Of a stretch of 64,000 nt of DNA, positions 12,886 to 40,639 are shown piece after piece. This DNA is from Syngnathus acus (Eukaryota; Chordata; Actinopteri; Syngnathiformes; Syngnathidae): positions 838,912 to 902,911 of the forward strand of contig NC_051102.1 in the NCBI RefSeq assembly GCF_901709675.1. Direction: 5' to 3'. Both the position numbers and the translations under genes were made by a program. The first letter of the stretch is position 1. The number at the start of each line of letters is the position of its first letter. The notes under the pieces were generated by a model. That model had not been told where the DNA came from and ran no database searches. It saw only the letters and a list, made by a program, of their open reading frames with translations.

Positions 12886-14153
12886 GTAAGTTTGTTTGGC
12901 TCGTGTAGTCGGAAAGATTGATGCAGCTGGACCTCCCTGTCCTTTTGGAGACTTGTTTTTGCAGAATCTAGCTGATACGGGTCATGACTTTGGCCTTTTG
13001 TATTTCTGTGTTTGTGTCAATGTGTACATTTCTCCACCACCATGAGGAAGGAGAACTGCTATTCTGTCATGTGTGCTACTTCTGGAAGTCTACATCCTTA
13101 GGAAGTCATCAAAGTGTGCTTTTCTAGATCTATATTTAATCTGCGGACACACGGCCTCCAAGTACTCACTGGTTGTACATTTGCCTGATTTGGGTTCTTT
13201 GAAGTGTGACTGAAGATGAAAACTGCACAACAGTTGTTAATTTATTTGTGTGCTTTGGGCTGTTGTGATGTTGCATCACACTCTGACAAGTTTCAATTGG
13301 CAAGCAATTCTAATTGGCATACTCTTTCATGTCTTGGTAAGCATATGAATTAATTTTCTTGTCGATCACAACAGTGTGTCCAGGCCTTGAAGTGTGAAAG
13401 CAGCCCCAAACTACGGAACTCCTTCCGCTGTTAGTCACAGTTGGTTTTGATGGTGATGTGCTGGTGCTTTTTTTTTTTTTTTGTCCCCACACATTGTTGT
13501 GTGAGACGTGATTAATACAAAATTATCAAATTGACTGAACGTTTTTGATCATTCAAAAGGGTTAAAATCCTCAGAATTTCACCTCAACAGATTTCAGTAG
13601 TCTCCCACGAAAGCAGACCGATTAACTTTGTGTTTTCCCACAACACACATTTGCAAACATCTGCTGTGACTGTGGAAAACAGTGATCAACATTTTGTTCT
13701 CAATTTAACGACATGTGAGGGACCAAACCAGGAACTGAGTCATAATTAATTAGTCTGTGCCTTTTCTGCACTGACAATTTGCAATCATGTCTTGTTTTGA
13801 ATAAAAGAATGGAAATGATTCAAACATGTTTTTAAATCCAATTCACCTATTAATCAACAGATAAAATAAAATAAGCACAAATTGTAGCCCTTGTTGCATC
13901 ACAATATTCCAGCCAGTAGTAGACGGTTATTTTTGTCCAAGCCCTTAGTTTTGACACGGCTGTGCAAAGAGGCCAGGCAGGAAACGCAGTTGCATCTTCT
14001 TCCCTGTGTGGTGAAGCAACACATACGTGTTGACTGCGTGGGATGACGTGAAGGCCTATAACTCATGAGAAGTGCTTTTTGGGCTCATATATTATGTAGA
14101 TTATGGACAGTATCTGCAGATATAACTTTATATGGCGTACTTTCCTCATTCAG
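12886..14153. other. tnk2 intron before the core first exon
   Basis: Non-coding. It contains the second copy of the diverged repeat shared with 3592-3760 (here about 13683-13870). The acceptor TTTCCTCATTCAG ends at 14153. Confidence 0.5.
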
Positions 14154-14168
14154 AAACTGGGCAACAAT

Positions 14169-28764
<14,596 letters not shown>

Positions 28765-28808
28765 GGGAACATCTCAGGCTTCAGAGCTCTGATTGGAACT
28801 TCCTCCTC

Positions 28809-28814
28809 AATAAA
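28809..28814 (+). promoter_or_regulatory. Candidate tnk2 polyadenylation signal
   Basis: AATAAA lies 45 bases after the stop codon, which would give an unusually short 3' untranslated region. A second AATAAA at 29944-29949, followed by GT-rich sequence, is an alternative end about 1.2 kb downstream. Confidence 0.4.
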
Positions 28815-31800
28815 ACGTCTCTGGACCATCTTCTGACCCTTCAGACTGTGACTTTAGTATGAAAAAAAAAAACTAGTTCACTGAAACACAAACCTCAGTT
28901 CAAATGAAATTGAGGCATTTTGTAAAATGTAAACAAAAACAGACTACAATGATAACTGATTTTTTATTTTTTTATTTTGTTTTGATGTACAACTTCAGTT
29001 GCGCAACAGTCCAGGCAGGCTCTCGGTCATATTTTGTGTTTCAACGTTCATCAGTTTGAACATGGAGTATCTTGTAACATTTTAAATAGAAGTTGAAAAG
29101 GATTTGCAAATCATTGCATTCTGTTTTGTTTACATTTTTACACAACGTCTTAACTTCAGTGGATTTTATTGTATTGCAAAATTCTAGCTCCTGAAAAAAA
29201 AGTCTGTCATATTTGGACTGGTCAGAAATTGCTCCTCTTATTAAGAATTTGTATGAGTCAACAATCCTACTTTTCAGCCACTGTTAGCTTTGTGTGTCCT
29301 GTCAAATTCTGCTATTAATGCTGCAATTAGTGGAGAGACTGTTTTGTCTCTGGTCTCCCCCCCCCCCCCCACACACACACACATTGTACAAGAAATACAT
29401 TCAAGTTTTGTGTTTAATAAAAAAGGCACAGGGAACACTGGCTGCTGAGCTCCTGCACAGGAACGTTCAGTTGACAAAAAATATATAATATACCACATCA
29501 ACACAAAGAGCCATTGGTTTCAATTCCAAATTAAGATCAGTGGTCATTGTGGTCTAAGAGTTCACTTCTTATTCATGAGCTCCCAGAAGTTGTTTCTAAA
29601 GATTTTTTTTCCGCCAAGTCTGCTGGAACTATGCGCAGCCAATAATAGACGCTAATAATGGTAACCTTGTCATTTATGCCTGCTCATTACTTCAAACCAC
29701 AATTGGTGCACAGCTCTGCTCAAATGTGTTTTTTTTTTTTTGTGATATAAAAAAAAAAATGAGACCAAGATATAGCCTTTTAAAACATTTCCGCCATGAG
29801 TCTGACTATTAACTTGTTCAACAGGTGAAGCACAAACAAACTTTGTCGTTAATTAGAGGTCAAGCTTCTGCACCTGCAGATTCATCTATTGCATTTTTTT
29901 TTAAATTTAATTTTTGGGACGTTTTTTGTTTTTTGGGAATGTGAATAAAGCCACATCCTCAGTAATGAGGCTGTGCACGCTTGTGCATTATTTTTTTATT
30001 TTCATTCTTAGTTTACTATTGGAATTCTTTTTTTGAAAGGATTTATCTTTGAATAGGGTAGTGTCGATTTCTTTTTTTTTTTTTTTTTTTTCTTTTTTTT
30101 TTTTTTCTCTCTCTCTGTATAGCCACTCTTGGGCGGGTGAGGGGCTTCAATTTACATAGTGAAACCTCAGATTCATTTTTCAATCAAATCCCTCAACAAC
30201 CAGTTATTAATATATTAACTCAATGCATATAGTAAACATGTGGGTCTTTTATTCAAAGAGAAAAGGAAATAGAGATTGTAGAATACTTGGTGCTTATAAA
30301 ATTCACTTTCATGCGGTCAACAAAAAACACAAACAATATGCCTGCATCCGCCTTTTGGGAGGGGTGTTACGATCAGTGTTTCATGCCACTGATACTGATT
30401 CTTATACGTGATTATTTTTCAATTTTAGAGCGGCTCGCTATTGATTATTTTAATAATTTTTTAATCTGTCTTTTTTTAATTAGTGGATGAATCAGATAAA
30501 AAAAAAAACACAAACAAAGTGAGTTTCTCGTTGGCTTCAAAGTACGATCGTTTTTGTGATAGGCAATGATGGACATTTGCTGATTTGCCGATCACATACT
30601 TGCCCATGGAAATTGACCCATCACGATCGGTGGCTGATCGATCGGAGCGCCTCAAAATAATCATTTAAAAATATGTATGTTCACATACACCATATTCAGG
30701 TCATGATTGCTTCTGACAAACGTGACATGTCTGAATGCTGACCGTCTTCAAACTGGAGTCACAAAGACTTTGCAATGTCAAGAAGCGTTCCAAATATTTT
30801 GAATAGAGTGTGCTTATTTAGTAGCTTGTGGATGCACGGAGGAAGGAAAAAAAAACCTAATTGTTGAACCGTGTTTGGTGTCAAGCGTTTGGAATGACAA
30901 GTTTCCCTTTTTTGAAAAGAAGGAAGTTGTCCTTTTTGCACACAGCTTTCTCACCTACCTGACGTTTGGGGTGTTTGTCTTGAAACGGAGCTGCTGTAGA
31001 CGTGTTTGAAGGACTGAGATGAACCTTGTGGTGTGACCATCAAGTCATACTTATGTTTAACAACTCTGTTATGTAAATCTTATGCAGATTTTTAATGTCT
31101 TTTATATTATTGTGCTGTTTCCCCCCACTCCTCTCCTTTTACACTTGACATTTCTGCCTCATTTGTACCTCTATGTATTTGCTTCCCAGTTTTTTTGTTT
31201 TTTTTTCCATGGCAATTGAACAGATGGTTTTGTTTTTCCCTCTTGGGCTGATGGAAATGTTCATGGGAAGATAATGCTGCCGACTTTCATAAGTATTTTT
31301 TTTTACTAAAGAATTAATTATTTTCCACCTCTTTTTTCCAGTTTATGAATGCTTAATTGGGATATCATGCTGCCTGGATTAGGATTTTTGTTTTCTGGTA
31401 AATCACACATTTCACTCTATCAGCTCTCATGGAGCGAACTATTAAAATTAGACAACAACCCAGATGATGATCCCTAACAGTGTAAATTAAAGCTATACGT
31501 AGTTAGTCTCATAATAACCAGGACTAGAACATTTTGAAACATACAAGTGAGCATATGCTATTAGTTTTTAAATGTATTTGCAAATTTATTTAAAAAGCCA
31601 CAATTTATTCTCTCGCTCTCGCTCTCGATGATGATGATGATGATGTTGATGATGATGTTGATTGATTGATTGATTATTAGAATTGATGCAAACCTCAGAG
31701 TAACGAGAATGTAATAACGAACGGAGTCAGTTGGCGTGCGGGTCCTCTCGGCTCATCTCGCAAGGTTCGACAACCGAATTTCGTCCGACATCCGAAGCAA

Positions 31801-31950
31801 AATATATATATATATATGCATGCATGCATGCATGCATACATACATACATACATACATACATACGTATATATATATATATATATATACATACGTATATATA
31901 TATATATACGTATATATATACGTATATATACATGTGTATATATATATATA
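28815..31950. other. tnk2 3' untranslated or intergenic AT-rich region
   Basis: No coding segment is recognised. It holds a C run next to CA repeats near 29359-29385, a T-rich block at about 30071-30118, and simple repeats at 31610-31680 (CTCTCG, GATGAT, GATT units). A TA/CATG/CATA-type compound microsatellite follows at 31801-31951. Confidence 0.5.
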
Positions 31951-31951
31951 T
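31801..31951. repeat. Compound TA / GCAT / ACAT / GTATATA microsatellite
   Basis: Successive simple-repeat blocks, ending exactly where the minus-strand LINE begins. The open frames through it are low-complexity artefacts. Confidence 0.92.
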
Positions 31952-32831
31952 ACATCTTCCGCTTATCCGGTGTCGGGTTGCAGGGGCAGCAGCTTTAGGA
32001 GGGACTCCCAGATTTCCCTCTCCCCAGCCACTTCATCCAGCTCATCCCGGGGGATCCCAAGGCGTTCCCAGGCCAGCTGAGAGACATAGTCTCTCCAGTG
32101 CGTCCTGGGTTGTCCCCAGGGTCTCCTACCGGCGGGACATGCCCAGAACACCTCCCCAGGGAGGCGTCCAGGAGGCATCCTGATGAGATGCCCAAGCCAC
32201 CCCATCTGGCTCCTCTCAAAGTGGAGGAGCAGCAGCTCTACTCCGAGTCTCTCCCAGATGGCCGAGCTTCTCATCTTATCTCTGCGGAGGAAACTCATTT
32301 CGGCCGCATGTATCCTGAATCTCGTTCTTTCGGTCACGACCCATAGCTCGTGACCATAGGTGAGGGTAGGAGCAGTAAATTGAGAGCTTTGCCTTTTGGC
32401 TCAGCTCTCTTTTCACCACGACAGACCGGTACAGAGTCTAGATTACTGCCGACGCTGCACCAATCCGCCTGTCGATCTCGCGCTCTAACCTGCCCTCACT
32501 CGTGAACAAGACCCCAAGATACTTGAACTCCTTCACCTGGGGCAGGAGCTCATCCCCAATCCGGAGAGGGCATTCCACCCTTTTCCGACCGAAGACCATG
32601 GACTCGGATTTGGAGGTGCTGAACCTCATCCCGACCGCTTCACACTCAGCTGCGAACCGCTCCAGTGAAAGCGGGAGATCACGGCTTGAAGAAGCCAACA
32701 GCACCACGTTGTCTGCAAAAAGCAGAGACGCGATGCTGAGGTCCCCAAACCGGACACCCTCAACGCCTCCTCGAAATTCTGTGCATAAAAATTAGGAACA
32801 GAATCGGTGACAAAGGGCAGCCTTGGCGGAG

Positions 32832-33548
32832 TCAAACCCTCACTGGGAACGAATCCGACTTACTGCCGGAAATGCGGACCAAACTCTGGCATCGGTGATA
32901 CAGGGACCGAACCGCCCTTATCAGTTGGGTCGGCACCCCGTACTCCCGAAGCACCCTCCACAGAACCTCCCGAGGGACACGGTCAAACACCTTCTCCAGG
33001 TGGACTGGTTGGGCGAACTCCCATACACCCTCGAGGATCCTGCCGAGGGTGTAGAGCTGGTCCACTGTTCCACTGCCAGGATGAAAGCCACACTGCTCCT
33101 CCTGAATCCGAGGTTTGACCTCCCGACGGACCCTCCTCTCCAGCACCCCTGAATAGACCTTACCAGGGAGGCTGAGGAGTGTGATTCCCCTGTAATTGGA
33201 ACACACCCTCCGGTCCCCCTTCTTAAAGAGGGGAACCACCACCCCAGTCTGCCAATCCAGAGGCACTGTCCCTGATGTCCACGCAATGTTGTAGAGGCGT
33301 GTCAGCCATGACAGCCCCACAACATCCAGAGTCCTTAAGAACTCCGGGCGGATCTCATCCACCCCCGGGGCCTTGCCACCGAGGAGTTTTTTAACTTCCT
33401 CAGTGACTTCGACCCCAGAGATTGGAAAGTCCACCTCAGAGTCTCCAGGCCCTGCTTCCACAATGGAAGGCGTGTAGGTGGAATTGAGGAGGTCTTCGAA
33501 GTATTCTCCCCACCGACTCACGACGTCCCGAGTCGAAGTCAGCAGCAC
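32832..33548 (-). pseudogene. LINE copy A reverse transcriptase fragment
   Basis: A 238-residue segment with GKAPGVDEIRPEFLRTLDVV, VVVPLFKKGDRRVCSNYRGI and EEQCGFHPGSGTVDQL. The FIDLEKAFD-type motif is disrupted here (QPVHLEKVFDRVPRE), and the catalytic FADD box is lost by a frame break and deletion before 32707. A dead remnant. Confidence 0.82.
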
Positions 33549-34190
33549 GCCATCCCCACTGTAAACAGTGTTGACGTTGCACTGCTTCCCCCTCCTGAGA
33601 CACCGGATGGTGGACCAGAATTTCCTCGAAGCCGTTCAGAAGTCATTCTCCATGGCCTCGCCAAACTCCTCCCACGCCTGGGTTTTTGCCTCAGCAACCG
33701 CCGAAGCCGCGTTCCGCTTGGCCATCCGGTACCTGTCAGCTGCCTCCAGAGTCCCGCAGGCAAAAACGGCCCGATAGGACTCCTTCTTCAGCTTGACGGC
33801 ATCCCTTACCGCCGGTGTCCACCAGCGGGTTTGGGGATTGCCGCCACGACAGGCACCAACGACCTTACGGCCACAGCTCCGGTCGGCCGCCTCAACAATG
33901 GAGGCGCGGAACATGGTCCACTCGGACTCGATGTCCCCCGCCTCCCCCGGGACGTGGGAAAAGCTCTGCCGGAGGTGGGAGTTGAAGCTCTTCCTGACAG
34001 GGGATTCTGGCAGACGTTCCCAGCAGACCCTCACATAAGCGTTTGGGTCTGCCAGGTCGGACCGGCATCTTCCCCCACCATCGGAGCCAACCCACCACCA
34101 GGTGGTGATCAGTTGACAGCTCCGCCCCTCTCTTCGCCCGAGTGTCCAAAACATGCGGCCGCAAATCCGATGACACGACTACAAAATCGA

Positions 34191-34943
34191 TCATCGAACT
34201 GTGGCCACGTGAGCATTGAAGTCACCCAGTAGAACGATGGAGTCCCCAGAAGGAGCGCTCTCCAGCACTTCCTCCAGGGACTCCAAAAAGGGTGGGTACT
34301 CTGAGCTGCCGTTTGGTGCATAGACACAAACAACAGTCAGGACCCGTCCCCCCACCCGAAGGCGGAGGGAGGCTACTCTCTCGTTCACCGGGGTGAACCC
34401 CAATGTGCAGGCGCCCACAAGTATACCCACACCTGCTCGACGCCTCTCACCGTGGGCAACTCCAGAGTGGAAGAGAGTCCAGCCCCTCTCGAGAGGGCTT
34501 GTACCGGAACCCAAACTGTGTGTGGAGGCAAGTCTGACTATGTCTAGTCGGAACTTTTCTGCCTCGCACACCAGCTCGGACTCCTTTCCAGCCAGAGAGG
34601 TGACATTCCATGTCCCAAGAGCCAGCTTCTGCAGCCGGGGATCAGACCGCCAAGGTCCCTGCCTTTGGCCGCCACCCAGCTTACACTGCACCCGACCCAT
34701 TTGGCCCCTCCCACAGGTGGTGAGCCCATGGGAAGGGGGACCCACGTTTCCTTTTCGGGCTGTGCCCGGCCGGGCCCCATTGGCGAAGGCCCGGCCACCA
34801 GACGCTCGCCTTCGAGCCCCGCCTCCAGGCCTGTCTCCAGAGGGGGGCCCCGGTGACCCGTGTCCGGGCGAGGGAAAAAGAAATCCATTCATGTTTTTCT
34901 TCATAAGGGGCTTGTGTGAGCCGTGCTTTGTCTGGCCCCTCAC
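34191..34943 (-). pseudogene. LINE copy A endonuclease fragment
   Basis: A 250-residue open segment containing [32 protein letters not shown] and LLGDFNAHV of the apurinic endonuclease domain. The frame leaves the domain right after NAHV because of the internal deletion. Confidence 0.82.
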
Positions 34944-35070
34944 CTAGGACCCGTTTGCCATGGGTGACCCTACCAGGGGCATGAAGCCCCAGACAACATG
35001 GCTCCTAGGATCATAGGGGCACGCAAACCCCTCCACCACGATAAGGTGACGACTCACGGAGGGGGAACAA

Positions 35071-37095
35071 AACACGAGTGGAAAAATACATAAAACGTAG
35101 TAAAAACAAGTGTGCTATAAAAGAGAAGGTTTTATGTGCATAAATATGCAGCAAAACAATAAAGAGAGTCGTCTAAATTGGTTCCAAATTGATTCTGCCC
35201 TAACATCCATCCATTCTTAATTGCGGTTGTCATCAGCATCACACCAAAAATCGGGCCCCCGTTATTAATCATCGCGATGGATGGCGAAAGGAAGACTGAC
35301 CTTCTCGGTACCCCCAGAAAGTACAGAAAGCAAGTCATTGATGTCTCGCCAGCATACACTAAGGTAATGCTGCCCCCCCCCATACCTTGCATGCATTAGT
35401 TTGGGATTGATTCAGAAAACTAAGTATCAATTGACTGCATTGCTTGTTTAGTTAATTTATGGTTGCAAACCTACAGTAAATGCCAACTACATTTATTATT
35501 AAACACGCATACTACACTCTTGATGTTAAACCACCTCTGGAGTTTCAGTATCTAAATTTGAATGATCCAAGATTTTTTTTTAAGATGGCAGAGATGTAAT
35601 ACTACAGTCCCTCCAGAACTCAAATAAATTATATATATTATAAATAATGTGTGAGAGTGTGAATGCTTGTCTATATGGAATGGGACCCAAGTGACCCTAA
35701 TTAGGACAAATATTTCTACTCACTTCCATGCAATATTGGAAACGTTCAAACACTTGAGGCCATTACAGCGTTGTGCTTCCGCATCAGCACTAGCAATCTA
35801 TAGATCAATGATGAGTAAGAGAAGGATGTATCGCCATTAGGGCAAGACCACTTGCGTTGCTGAGTGAGACAGGAGGAGTGTGCCCGTGTGAATTTTGTCA
35901 TTAAGAAGGCTGAAACACAAATTAACCCTGCAAGCTGAAAAGATCAATTAATCATTGCGCTGTGGCTACACACAACTAAATCTCCTGCTATAAGCTCTTA
36001 TTTGTCTTGTGAAACCACTATCTCAACTTTCATGGATGCAAAGTGCAGCCACATACAGTGAGCTACAAACTTTTTCTTATTACCAAGTCTTCTCAGGGCT
36101 GCAAGTATTTTTTTTAATCTAATTGTGCAGACTTGGAATGAATGCGTGCACATTTTGATTCACATTTTGATATTCATGTTGCTCCCACTTCTTCACAAAT
36201 TCCGCCACTGTGAAAATAGCTCCTCCACAAGACACTATTATATATGATTACACACACTGAGTTCCATTTGGACCAGCCAGCTGGAGAAGGGGGGGATAGA
36301 AAGGTAAATTAAATGTGTGATGGTGTCAGGCAATTTTAAAGGCTACATTTACGAAATAAAGGAACACTCCATCAGTCAGTCTGACATCTAAGTCACAAGT
36401 AAAATCTAAAGAATTGGGAAGCCTTAAAAAATACATGACATTTGGCTCACAGCTCTATAGTGAGTTCAGAATTACATTTAAAACCACAACGCTAACATTT
36501 ATGTAATAATATGAAAAATTAATACTTTGCATGATATTCAAATCTAAAGCAATAAAGTTTTCTTTACTGATAAAAAAATATGCATGACACACACAGAAGG
36601 CTTCATTCAAAACAACAGGAGGCTTATGTTAGGATTTGAATTACATTTTTTAATTTAATTTGATCTTTAATTTTCTTAATTGATTGTCATGGCCCCAGTT
36701 CTCATGATATGATGACAAACTTAACTTGTGTTGATTTCACCACCTTCAACTTTTAAGCCTTCCAAACATAGCAATAAGATTGCTTTTGGCTTTTTCAATT
36801 ACTAAGGTTTTAAAGGCTTACCCATTAGAACAGAACAGATTAGGCTTCTGCAATTAATGTAAACAAATGCAAATTTACTAAATATGAGTATCTATCTGTT
36901 TTTTTTTCTTTGTAAACAGAGAATTACAACCTGGGGTGAGAATAAACATTTTCATCCCGCTGTCAGATGCCAGCATGTTAATCCATAACAAATATTTTTT
37001 ATAGCACATTTCGGAGCTACATCTTCAGCACAGTATAAAGCTGCCACAGAAAGAAATAGAGGTAATTGCTTGACATCAATTTGAAGAAAAACGAC

Positions 37096-37140
<45 letters not shown>

Positions 37141-37567
37141 CATTTAAAGGGACACTTTATTGAATGTATCGGCTTCAGCAGATTAAAAAAAAATTATCAA
37201 TACTGATTTATAGATATCGTAATTACCTTTTTTTTTTTAAATCTATTATTCTGGCTTGACTGAGTTGATGCACAACTATTTTGCATGGGTTTTGTTGGAA
37301 ATATTTTTGGGAAATTAGAACAACCCGTGCAACAGAACAGACTTTGTTCACTGCTGGCGCTTCCGCTATTGTATTTCACATTATGTTTTCCTGAAGCAGA
37401 CTTTTGTTAACTAAATTACAAAAAATGTTTTTATTGAACATTTTATGCTGTATAATGAGATCTATAAACTGCATGCCCTCGACACCCATTGTATGTGTGT
37501 GACTCCCACAACACACGCACGCACACACGCGCACACACACACGCGCACACACACACGCGCACTCTCA

Positions 37568-37632
<65 letters not shown>

Positions 37633-39781
37633 TCCTTTTTTTATATCCATGAAGGTGCCGTGTTGCAGTTTAAAGGAAGTTTGTGTGCAGCAAGTAGACT
37701 TGGATGGGATCTGTGACTTCCAGAGTTCTGGACAGTTGCTGATAGCCAGAGTGTGCTAGCACAGCCAAGAGAAGCCCCCCCCCCCCCCCCCCTCCAATTT
37801 CCAGCCTCTGTGCTGCTAAACTCACTGCTTCGTAATTATACTTGGTAATAAGCAAAACTTACTTTAAATCCTCCCGTTTTATTGACATGGTAGAGAAGGA
37901 AATTGTTTATTTCCTCACCTACTCGTTGCATTTGAATGGCTTCAGGAGATTTAAGAGCCCTCAAACTACCGCTAGGTCCTGTAGTTAAAGCTGATCCTTC
38001 ACTCATGAAAGTGCATCCTGTGAACAACAGCTGGAGCTGCCACTTTAAACCGCATTCAATGCTAAAATGGTAAAATTTACTTTGAGGTCTGTTGCTACGA
38101 ACTTTACTTCACTCCACTAAAATGGAATTACAACAGTGCCAACCTTCAACGCTTCCACGTCTCTCATTTGCTCTGTAAGGGCAACATTTTAATAAAAGGT
38201 TTCATTGACGAAGTTTAGCTTAAAGTCTATTTTAAAATTTGCTGTCAATAACTACAAAATAAGCTAGCTGACAAGTCATGGGTGAGTCGCACACAAATTA
38301 AGAGTCGAATGATTTTCTTGAAGTGTGCAGTGTTTTTTGTGTGTGCAGTATTGCATTTAATAATTTGCAAAAAGATCAAGTTCTACCATTAATCATAAAA
38401 ATATGATAAAAATAAAAAGCAGACTCTAAAATATATCAAAGATAAGTGGGTTAAACTATTTCTCACTGCAAGGTATCAAAAGATTGGGACTTTTGAAAAC
38501 CCCAACACAACCCCAAAGCTAATTAATGACATTTCATCTCTGATCTGTTGTTCCATCTGGAATTGTAAGGGAAAAAATAGTATAATTACAGGGCATTGTT
38601 TCTTTTGCTTTTTATTGAATGAAAGTATTATTGGATGTGCTGTTATGACAACAATGCAATTCTGCTTCACTCTGAAAGCTGTCATTGTGCCAAATGCAAT
38701 GTAAGGCTAAATTGATAAAAGAGTAAGAAAAAAAAAAATCATGTCGGTTGAGCACAACTGTCATCCGAACACACTCACATAAGTTTAATGATCCGTTCGT
38801 TATGGCCAGGCTCTCCTAATGACTGCCAAAGTGCACCATGCAGGCACAGAATGCTGATCATTGGTTTGTCCCAAATGGCTCTATTTGGCTGAAGAATTTC
38901 ACACATTCAGGGAACACGTGACCCTTGTCTAATACTTTGTAGTACCCCCTCAGGTCTTGCCTTTATGTGAAGAGTTTGGAAATACTGTTTGTTCTAGTAT
39001 ATGGCAACACACTTGAGCTTTTATTGCAGGGAACTGAGGCTAATTTGTTGGCCTATTACGCGTATTTTTCGGCCAGTAACAACACAATCAGATTATAGGA
39101 AAGTACATTGTGATGATAAGACACTGATGAAGAGTTTTAACAGTAATTGGAAGCACAGAGAAGGAAAAACCACCACCACCTGAGTCTGGTATCTTCTTTC
39201 CGACTCTCTCTTAAATCAGATCAATGTGTGAAATGAAATGTTTGAATGCAATCTTTCCCAATGCCACTGGAACAAGCGGGTCAATCAAGAGCTTGACACG
39301 CTCTCAGGAAGAAGTTTTAACACATACCACCTGTGTGCCTAGCATGCAGCCTTACCCATGGGGGTCTGCTATCGATCCAGCCCCATCAGTTTGGTTGTCA
39401 GGGATGCCTGGGGCTGAACAGGGCTGGCAGTGGAGAGCAGGAGCACAAATGTAGCAGCACGAGAGAAGTCGGGGCCACTACTCTTTCCATGAGAAGCGTT
39501 CGAAGCTTCGGAAGAATAAATCGGGACAAAGACAAGCAGGCTGCATTGGTAATGTAAACAGTTTCCAGGGAAGCTGTCAACTTGGCCCTTTAAATGTTCT
39601 CGGACAATTCACTCTGTGATTTGATATGATGACTTGGAGCCAGTACAGGGTTTGCCCGCTTTTGTGCCCAACGTTAGCTGGGGTAGGCATCAAGTCACCC
39701 ATCTGTTCCCCTAATGAGGACGAGCACAAAAGAACATGGGCGGGTGGGTGAAATTGATACCCTGTTCATAGAAGTGTTTTT
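35071..39781. other. Intergenic AT-rich stretch
   Basis: No gene recognised. Microsatellites at 37099-37138 (TA) and 37511-37631 (CA), and a run of C at about 37775-37792. Open frames across the CA array are low-complexity artefacts. Confidence 0.5.
37511..37631. repeat. (CA)n microsatellite
   Basis: Over 100 bases of CA dinucleotides with a few CG and CT interruptions at the 5' side. Confidence 0.95.
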
Positions 39782-39795
39782 TCCTTCAGGATTCA

Positions 39796-40167
39796 TTCAT
39801 CCATCGATCCATCCATTTTCTGGACCTCTGTATCCCCACGGGGGTTGCGGGCTTGCTGGAGCCTATCCCAGCTGTCATCGGGCAGTAGGCGGGGGACACC
39901 CTGAACCGGTTGCCAGCCAATCGCAGGGCACACAGAGACGAACAACCATCCGCACACGCACTCACACCTAGGGGCAATTTGGAGCGCTCAATCGGCCTAC
40001 CAAGCATGTTTTTGGGGATGTGGGAGGAAACCGGAGTGCCCGGAGAAAACCCACGCGGACACGGGGAGAACATGCAAACTCCACACAGGGAGGGCCGGAG
40101 GTGGAATCGAACCCGCACCCTCCTTACTGTGAGGCGGACGAGCTAGCCAGTGCGCCACCGAGCCGCC
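39796..40167 (-). repeat. tRNA-derived SINE with target duplication
   Basis: A perfect 14-bp direct repeat TCCTTCAGGATTCA flanks it (39782-39795 and 40168-40181). Read on the minus strand, the head carries a pol III A box TGGCGCACTGG (plus 40147-40157) and B box GGTTCGATTCC (plus 40103-40113), as in a tRNA gene. A body about 250 bp long follows, with a tail of ATGGATGG-type repeats shared with fish LINE 3' ends. A second, older copy lies split at 61163-61248 and 62841-62945. Confidence 0.87.
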
Positions 40168-40389
40168 TCCTTCAGGATTCAATTTACTGTAATTTACCTA
40201 CTCTACAATAGATTTGAACCTATGTGTTAAGGTCCCATGTTTTTCACGTACTTGTGTGTTTTATTTTCTGTTATTCCATATCTAAAACATGCACGTTAGA
40301 TTAATTCAACTCCTAACTGGCCATAGGTGCGAACGACTTCTTGTCTGTCCACAGTTTTGATGGACTGAACAGAACATAGGTGTCAAATG

Positions 40390-40440
40390 TATAAATGTAC
40401 CTGCTTCAGGCCCAGGGGCCAGATGCGGTTCGCCACATCA
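40390..40440. repeat. Fragment of a hAT-type miniature element
   Basis: ATAGGTGTCAAAT followed shortly by GGCCCAGGGGCCAGATGCGG matches one end of the better preserved element at 55529-55870. The opposite end is not found here. Confidence 0.5.
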
Positions 40441-40639
40441 TTTTATGTTTTTGTTGATTTGTGATGACAAGTAACGCTATGCAGCAGTCATCTTGTTATA
40501 TTGGCGGGAAATCAAACCAACAGATAAAATATATAATGTAAGGAATTGTAGGATGATTTTTTTTGCTGACCATTATAGAACTGCATTAGAGAAAACAAAA
40601 TGTTTTTCATTTGTTTTGCTTTTCAGTTTCTTTCCATCC

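Larger units (their letters stand above)
31957..35070 (-). mobile_element. Decayed LINE copy A (APE-type non-LTR retrotransposon)
   Basis: The 3' end, read on the minus strand, is GGATAAGCGGAAG running into the microsatellite. The 5' end extends to about 35070. The same family as copy B at 49981-54619 is evident from matching endonuclease ([29 protein letters not shown]) and polymerase segments. Coding is split over several frames (31963-32337, 32438-32707, 32832-33548, 33636-34154, 34191-34943), and about 180 bp between the endonuclease core and [11 protein letters not shown] is deleted. A possible short target duplication (ATGTAT) is too weak to rely on. Clade not assigned. Confidence 0.88.

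Noticed and set aside
31695-32183. Tyr-Ile-rich open frames on both strands
   Set aside because: Translations of TA/CATA simple repeats, one of them fused to antisense LINE sequence.
34393-34947. 184-codon proline-rich plus-strand frame
   Set aside because: Antisense of the LINE copy A endonuclease; the same shadow appears opposite copy B.
37445-37759. His-Thr and Val-Cys repeat proteins
   Set aside because: Translations of the CA microsatellite.
40100-40160. tRNA gene with A and B boxes on the minus strand
   Set aside because: The pol III boxes belong to the head of a 372-bp SINE with a 14-bp target duplication; no complete cloverleaf was established.
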